The translations under genes were made by a program, and so were the position numbers. From assembly GCF_014898055.3 (NCBI RefSeq), contig NW_023603184.1, positions 121,944,615 through 122,008,614 on the forward strand: 64,000 nt of DNA. Direction: 5' to 3'. Of the stretch, positions 59,291 through 64,000 are shown piece after piece. Each line of letters starts with the position of its first letter. Position 1 is the first letter of the stretch. The notes below the pieces were generated by a model that had not been told where the DNA came from, ran no database searches, and saw nothing but the letters and a program-made list of their open reading frames with translations. This DNA comes from Talpa occidentalis (lineage: Eukaryota > Chordata > Mammalia > Eulipotyphla > Talpidae).

Positions 59291-62200
59291 AAAAAGTTGT
59301 TAGAAGAACATATATAGATTGCATGTTTCTAAGTACAAAAAATTACTTGTTCAATGTAAAGAAAAGACTGGAAGATCTTGTACAAACTGCTATCCTTTTA
59401 TAGATGGATTTAAAATGTTTCCTTTAACATCTTCTAAATGCTTTCCATATTACTTATATAGGTGAGTACTTACTATGTTTATAATAAAAATGTAAAATAG
59501 AAATGCAGATAGAATCTTAACATTTAGAAGTGGATGAAAATGAATGTATCATCAGTTCTATCATTTTTAATTATAGCTGATAAAACAGGTCCAGAGGTAT
59601 TATAAAATGTTTTGGCCAGGATTTATAAATTTGTCTCTCTTCTCTAATAGATCACCTGAATGTGAGTAACTATACATTGCAATATAACTCATTTAGACAT
59701 CTGTAAGTTAGTGAGAGTGTTAAATTATATTGTACTTCTAATGCAGCTTAGCATAACTTCTCTATTCAAAATGAACATGTAGGTCAAAATTAACTCAAGG
59801 AAAATATATTGGAATATGGAAATCCTGAAAAGTTAGGAAAAGTCTAAAAACTTCAAAATTTATTTTTGTTTTTTTTAGGAATGCTTATTTTTCGTCATAT
59901 AAAACATACGTATTTCATAAAATCTTGAATTAATCTACAGCAAAAGCAACAGGTTCTGTTACCTGAATCCTAGATTTAATGTCATAAATGGACTCCATTT
60001 TCAGTTCACAGATGTGTTTTCCTAATGAGTCACAAATGCAACTTCTTAATAATAGTTTCATGCCATATTCTCAAGAAACCTGTTCTGTCAAAGTGAATGA
60101 AAAGATTATCACAGATTGATGACTTTCTGATACTGGATGTTAAAATTTTCACATCCTTATAAATTAAGAAATACTAGAGTGAAGTGACCAGATGTTCCAC
60201 TTCATTTCAAGAATTTCAAGTGTGTGTGCATACATACAACAGAAACCTTTCCTCTGAAGATCAGAGATTTCTCATAAAAAATTGTGTATCTTCTTACACT
60301 GGTATTGGCCTACATTTACTGTCCATAGTGCTTAGATTTCAACACCTTATGTTTTATGTCTCCTTATAGGGGATGCACAGACTTCAGAAGACATTGTGAA
60401 ATAAAGAGAACTGTTTTTCCTCTGTGAGAGTGTAGAATGAATGCCCAAGAAATGCCAAATAACTTTGGGGAAAATTCAAAGAAACTTTAAGATATCTGAT
60501 TTTTCTACATCTGTATTCTAGAAGTCAAAGGATTCTGCCACATTGGTGAGAATATGAAATTGGTGGCGGGGTTAGTGCCTACCTCTTTCTTCCATGACCT
60601 TTAGGTAATAGTCCTCAAAACTACTTTATATTACCTGATACCACCAGTATTAGGAGAAAGAAAACATTTCTCAGAAATGAAATCACAGTACTTTTTAAAT
60701 AAAAATTCTAATACTCAGTAGTAAAACACTTTGTGAAGCCCTTGTGAGTCTACATGACTGTATTAGGAAATGTATGTGAGGACAGTTTTAATAAAAAGCT
60801 TACAAACTTTTTTAAAATTCAAAACTAGGTTTTTTTTCAAAATTAAAAAAAGCACATATTATTAAGTAATAGTCATTGCAACCATACTCCAAAAAATATC
60901 TCATAATACACATTGCTATTTTATTTCTAAGCCCCTTCTGATCCAGATCCAAACTTTTATTTTTCAAATTTTGTCAAAAAGCAAATGAAAAACAAACTGT
61001 TTCTTGGCAGAGACTATGAATGCTTGACAATTAGCATAATAAAAATAAATTCACCTTACATTGATTTATACTTACCATAATAGGACTACAGACATTTTTT
61101 TTTTCTATTGCCATTCTCTTTTGAAACATATCTCTGGTAAGATGCAAAAGCAATTTATCTTTATTTATATAGTTATGTGATGTTTAAACTTCCTGAACCA
61201 TATAGCTGCATTCCAGGAGTAGAAGTCAGATCAGACTGGTTTCACTCTCAGCTTGATTGATTTGAGGATGAAGAAATATATTCTTTGAAAATTATACCAA
61301 ACCAAAAAAAACAAAAAACAAAAACAAAAAAAAAAAACAGAATTTTTGTTTTATGGCCATAATTCACCTCTTATAATATCTTTAACATTCATGTTAAGAA
61401 AAGATGTTTCTGAACCTACTCTTTTGAAATACAAATATTCTTGGACAACACAACCTATGAAACTGTTGACACCTTAGAACAGATTAGAAAAGCAAATTAC
61501 TCCCATGTGAAAGATAGCCATAGTAAAACCCTTAAGAGTTGGAGTTTAGAAAAAAATTTCTCACTTAGAGGTGATGGTGAGAAATGGAAAACCTAGACAC
61601 TCATTAAGAAACCTTCCAATCAAACTATGGGAACCAAAGAGCTAAGATCAGAGGGTGATTCTGGCAGCATGGCTGCACAAATATGGGTCTGTCTATGAGA
61701 TTTATATTTCTAAGTTAGGGGCTCATCCAGCCACAAGTCCTTCCAGTTCTTTGCTAGGATAGAATATCGTCCACTTTCTATTTATAAACAAAGGTAGGAG
61801 AAAATAGGAAAGTGTTAGGTCCTTCCGTGTAAATTGGTGGTAGATCCTAAGTGCACAACTGCCAGATGGTCACTGACAAGGGGTCATTGAATTTGATCTC
61901 AAAAAGATTTTGAGATAACGATTTGCATAAAGATTTTGGTCCCCCTCTCTTTTCCATGAGGTAACTAACTTTTGTCTAATGAGTTTAGAAGAAAGAACTG
62001 ACCTCACCTCCTCTTCAAAAGTAAAAGAGATTATGATGAGGATGTCGGTTTGGTAAGAATAAGGGAAGAAAATTTTCAAGATGAGAGGGGGAATAATAGA
62101 GGAAGAAATATCCAGAGGGATGGACTCTTTAAAAGGAGTAGGGCAAAGGAAGAAACAAGTATGAGGAAGCAAGTATCAAGGGATGGAGAAGATGGTAGAA

Positions 62201-63161
62201 GTGTTCCAAACATTTCAGTTATTTCACAATTTTGCAATGTCTCTTGCTTACATCACTTGGCATTTTTAAATGGACATTTTTCATGCAATCAAGTAGCATG
62301 AACAATTCAAGAAATCAAGGAGAGAAACTTGATAAAAATAACAGAAAAATCAGGAGGTCCCATTTGGAGTCAAAAATGATGCCAGTTATTTGGACAGAGA
62401 GAATTTAATGTTAAGAAGTGTTAACTGCTTACACAACTGTTAACTAAATAAGTAAAAAAAAACATTAAGGTGTTGAGAAGGTAACGATTGTGAGAAGGAA
62501 TTGCCATGCCTAGGTGTGAAGGAATAAAGATAACTAATTAGAATTATTCAAAATTAGAGGGCTGGAGGAGAAATCCTGTGGAACCTAAATCCACACTTCT
62601 GAGGAAAGGCCCTGTTGGGCTTGTGCCTGAGTCTCTAGGTGTCTGATAAGGCTGGTTCTACAGTTGGATCACTATAAATTTGACTCATGTACTGCTATGG
62701 AATGGCACTGCTGCCACGAGATGAAGACGTGTTACTGGGGTGATGCTCACAAGAACAGGGAGCAGTCAGGACCCACAGGCAGTTGATGTGCAATGACAGT
62801 AATAGGATATAGAAAAAGCAGCTTCCCTTCTCTGTCTAGCACCCCTATTGGCTGAGCCTAACAGAGAACCAGCTGGTGAAACAAAAATGTGGTTTGCTGC
62901 AACCCTGCCCCAGCATCATAAAGCAGAATATGGAGGGTGGGTTTGGAGAGAAGAGAGATACAAGTTTAAGAGCTGGTGTACACTCTTGACAAACTGTTTT
63001 TTCAATTGACTTTTACTCCTTAATTTTGAGAAGATTTTATCAAAATAAAAAAGGCAAAACTTTCAATATCCTTTACTACAGCTAGAATGCCTTTTAAATA
63101 AACCAGATTAAGGAAAAGCTAGATTTAAAAAAAAAAAAAAAATCCTAGCCACTACTTAATT
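59291..63161. other. Long stretch without recognised genes
   Basis: About 3.9 kb. Mostly AT-rich; A-rich CAAAAAA tract at 61301-61338. 62560-62980 is GC-richer (CCCCTATTGGCTGAGCCTAA near 62844; CATAAAGCAGAATATGGAGG near 62917) and may be an old LTR or DNA-transposon relic that I cannot name. Open frames at 61870-62172 (minus) and 62050-62301 (plus) overlap on opposite strands without domain content. Confidence 0.45.
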
Positions 63162-63427
63162 TTTTTTTAAAGATTTATTTATTCATGCATACAAGAACTG
63201 GGGTACAGGCCAGATGTGCGGAAGGGTGAGAGGACTCACCAGAGACAGAGCAGGGAACAGAACAGACTGACTGAAATACACTACTAAGGGGTGCAGCGGG
63301 TGAGTCAGGAAAAGTCTGCCTTGCCATGTGGGATTCTCACCAGCCAGCTGGGATTGAACTTGCGCTGCAGAGGCTGCGGACAGCTTCACAGCGCTGCGCT
63401 CAAGCACTGTGCCACCAGAGGAGGCCC
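63162..63427 (-). mobile_element. T+ SINE, older subfamily, minus strand
   Basis: T-run, AAAGATTTATTTATTCATGC, ACAAGAACTGGGGTACAGGC near 63195, body CAGAGACAGAGCAGGGAACA, reversed B-box region GGGATTGAACTTGCGCTGCA near 63350, head GCCACCAGAGGAGGCCC. Target-site duplication GCCACTACTTAATT / GCCACTACTGAATT (63148-63161, 63428-63441), one mismatch. Confidence 0.96.
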
Positions 63428-63441
63428 GCCACTACTGAATT

Positions 63442-64000
63442 GATAGAAAATTATTATGGGACTCTGCTCCATTTTAACTTGCCAATTTATTAATACCATT
63501 ATCCAACAATATTTATTTGTATCAGAATATTTTCTCATATTCAATATTTAATGTATATCAGAAATTGTTCTAGGTAGTTGAAATAAAGCAGAGAATAAGA
63601 GAAATATCTTTATCTTCATATGATTTTTTTCATAAAAGTAGATTTATATCAACATTCAAAAAAAAAAAAAAACAGTTGCAGGTATTTTGTGAAGACCAGA
63701 TCTCATGTATAATGTGAGATATATATTGGTAATTATGGCAACAGAAGCATTTAAAGTTATCAGGAGATTCTAGATATGTACACAAGTCTGTTTTCCCTGC
63801 TCACTCTCAAATATATTTCCCCAACTTCTTCATGCACCTCCAGATAAAATTAGAGAAGTTATTAGATGAAATCTAAGGCCCCATGAATCCTGCAACTGAA
63901 ATAACTCCTACGTAACAGCCATACTTAAAAGTCATCAAACTTTCCTCTTTTAGGAACTAAGGTCCCATGAGATGTAAGCATAACTTAATGTAAATAAAAG
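63442..64000. other. No recognised feature
   Basis: AT-rich DNA to the window edge, with a weak ancient-repeat-like patch (ATATCAGAAATTGTTCTAGG near 63555) and an A-run at 63659-63672. Confidence 0.5.

Noticed and set aside
61700..61760. GGGGCTCATCC near 61,720, resembling a retroviral tRNA-Pro primer-binding site
   Set aside because: Only a short partial match, with no convincing LTR to its left and no gag-like text to its right.
62560..62980. GC-richer block as a possible exon cluster or gene
   Set aside because: No sustained frame; it reads more like an old interspersed repeat, but I could not name the family, so it stays unassigned.
3197..63427. The 14 regularly similar SINE copies as a CRISPR-like or satellite array
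   Set aside because: Copies are dispersed, on both strands, each with its own target-site duplication and A-rich tail, which is retrotransposition.

Overview
This window looks like a stretch of AT-rich, gene-poor mammalian (eutherian) nuclear DNA. I recognise no protein-coding exon, no tRNA, rRNA, snRNA or other functional RNA gene, no CRISPR array and nothing prokaryotic. The evidence for a placental mammal is direct: many LINE-1 fragments, ancient LINE-2 and MIR relics, a decayed hAT DNA transposon, solo-LTR-like elements, and 14 copies of one tRNA-derived SINE. That SINE has Pol III A and B boxes and ends in (AATAAA)n-TCTTT-poly(A), the layout of 'T+' SINEs. Its head (GGGCCTCCCCGGTGGCGCAG...) is not a primate Alu or a rodent B1. 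It is probably from a laurasiatherian lineage, but I cannot name the species. All repeat names are recognised from memory, not from a database search.

Layout. 0-5.6 kb is a repeat pile-up: a LINE-1 nested inside an older LINE-1 (both with target-site duplications), a SINE in an old LINE-1, and two old LINE-1s head to head around an unidentified insert. 5.6-26 kb is mostly unannotatable AT-rich DNA with a few MIR relics, four SINE copies at its edges and interior, and one possible old LTR near 21.5 kb. 26-31 kb holds a possible conserved non-coding block, LINE-2 relics, an old SINE and a 2.5-kb ancient LINE-1 with a SINE in it. 31-38 kb has a GATA microsatellite, a MIR, a block that reads like conserved non-coding DNA (34.6-35.3 kb), and several LINE-1 3' ends. 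38.6-41.4 kb is two pyrimidine-rich LINE-2 relics followed by a LINE-1 interrupted by a SINE. 42.8-49.6 kb has the best-preserved SINE, LINE-2 and MIR relics, a hAT transposase relic of about 1.2 kb, and a LINE-1 that follows it. 51.1-56.1 kb is a cluster of three LTR-like elements of higher GC, with another candidate conserved block between them. 56-64 kb is again mostly featureless apart from LINE-1 pieces and two SINEs.

How it works together: there is no gene set to connect. The window is best read as a record of retrotransposition. Relative ages follow from nesting: LINE-2, MIR and hAT are oldest, then old LINE-1s, then the 'TGCATAC-tail' SINE subfamily, then younger LINE-1s and the 'CTGTACCCAGTGCTTG-tail' SINE subfamily. 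All open frames (up to about 134 codons) fall in repeats or lack any recognisable domain. I found no undescribed biological system. The points most worth checking are the three possible conserved non-coding blocks, a CTCF-like motif inside an LTR, B-box duplications in two SINE copies, and a strand skew between SINE subfamilies.
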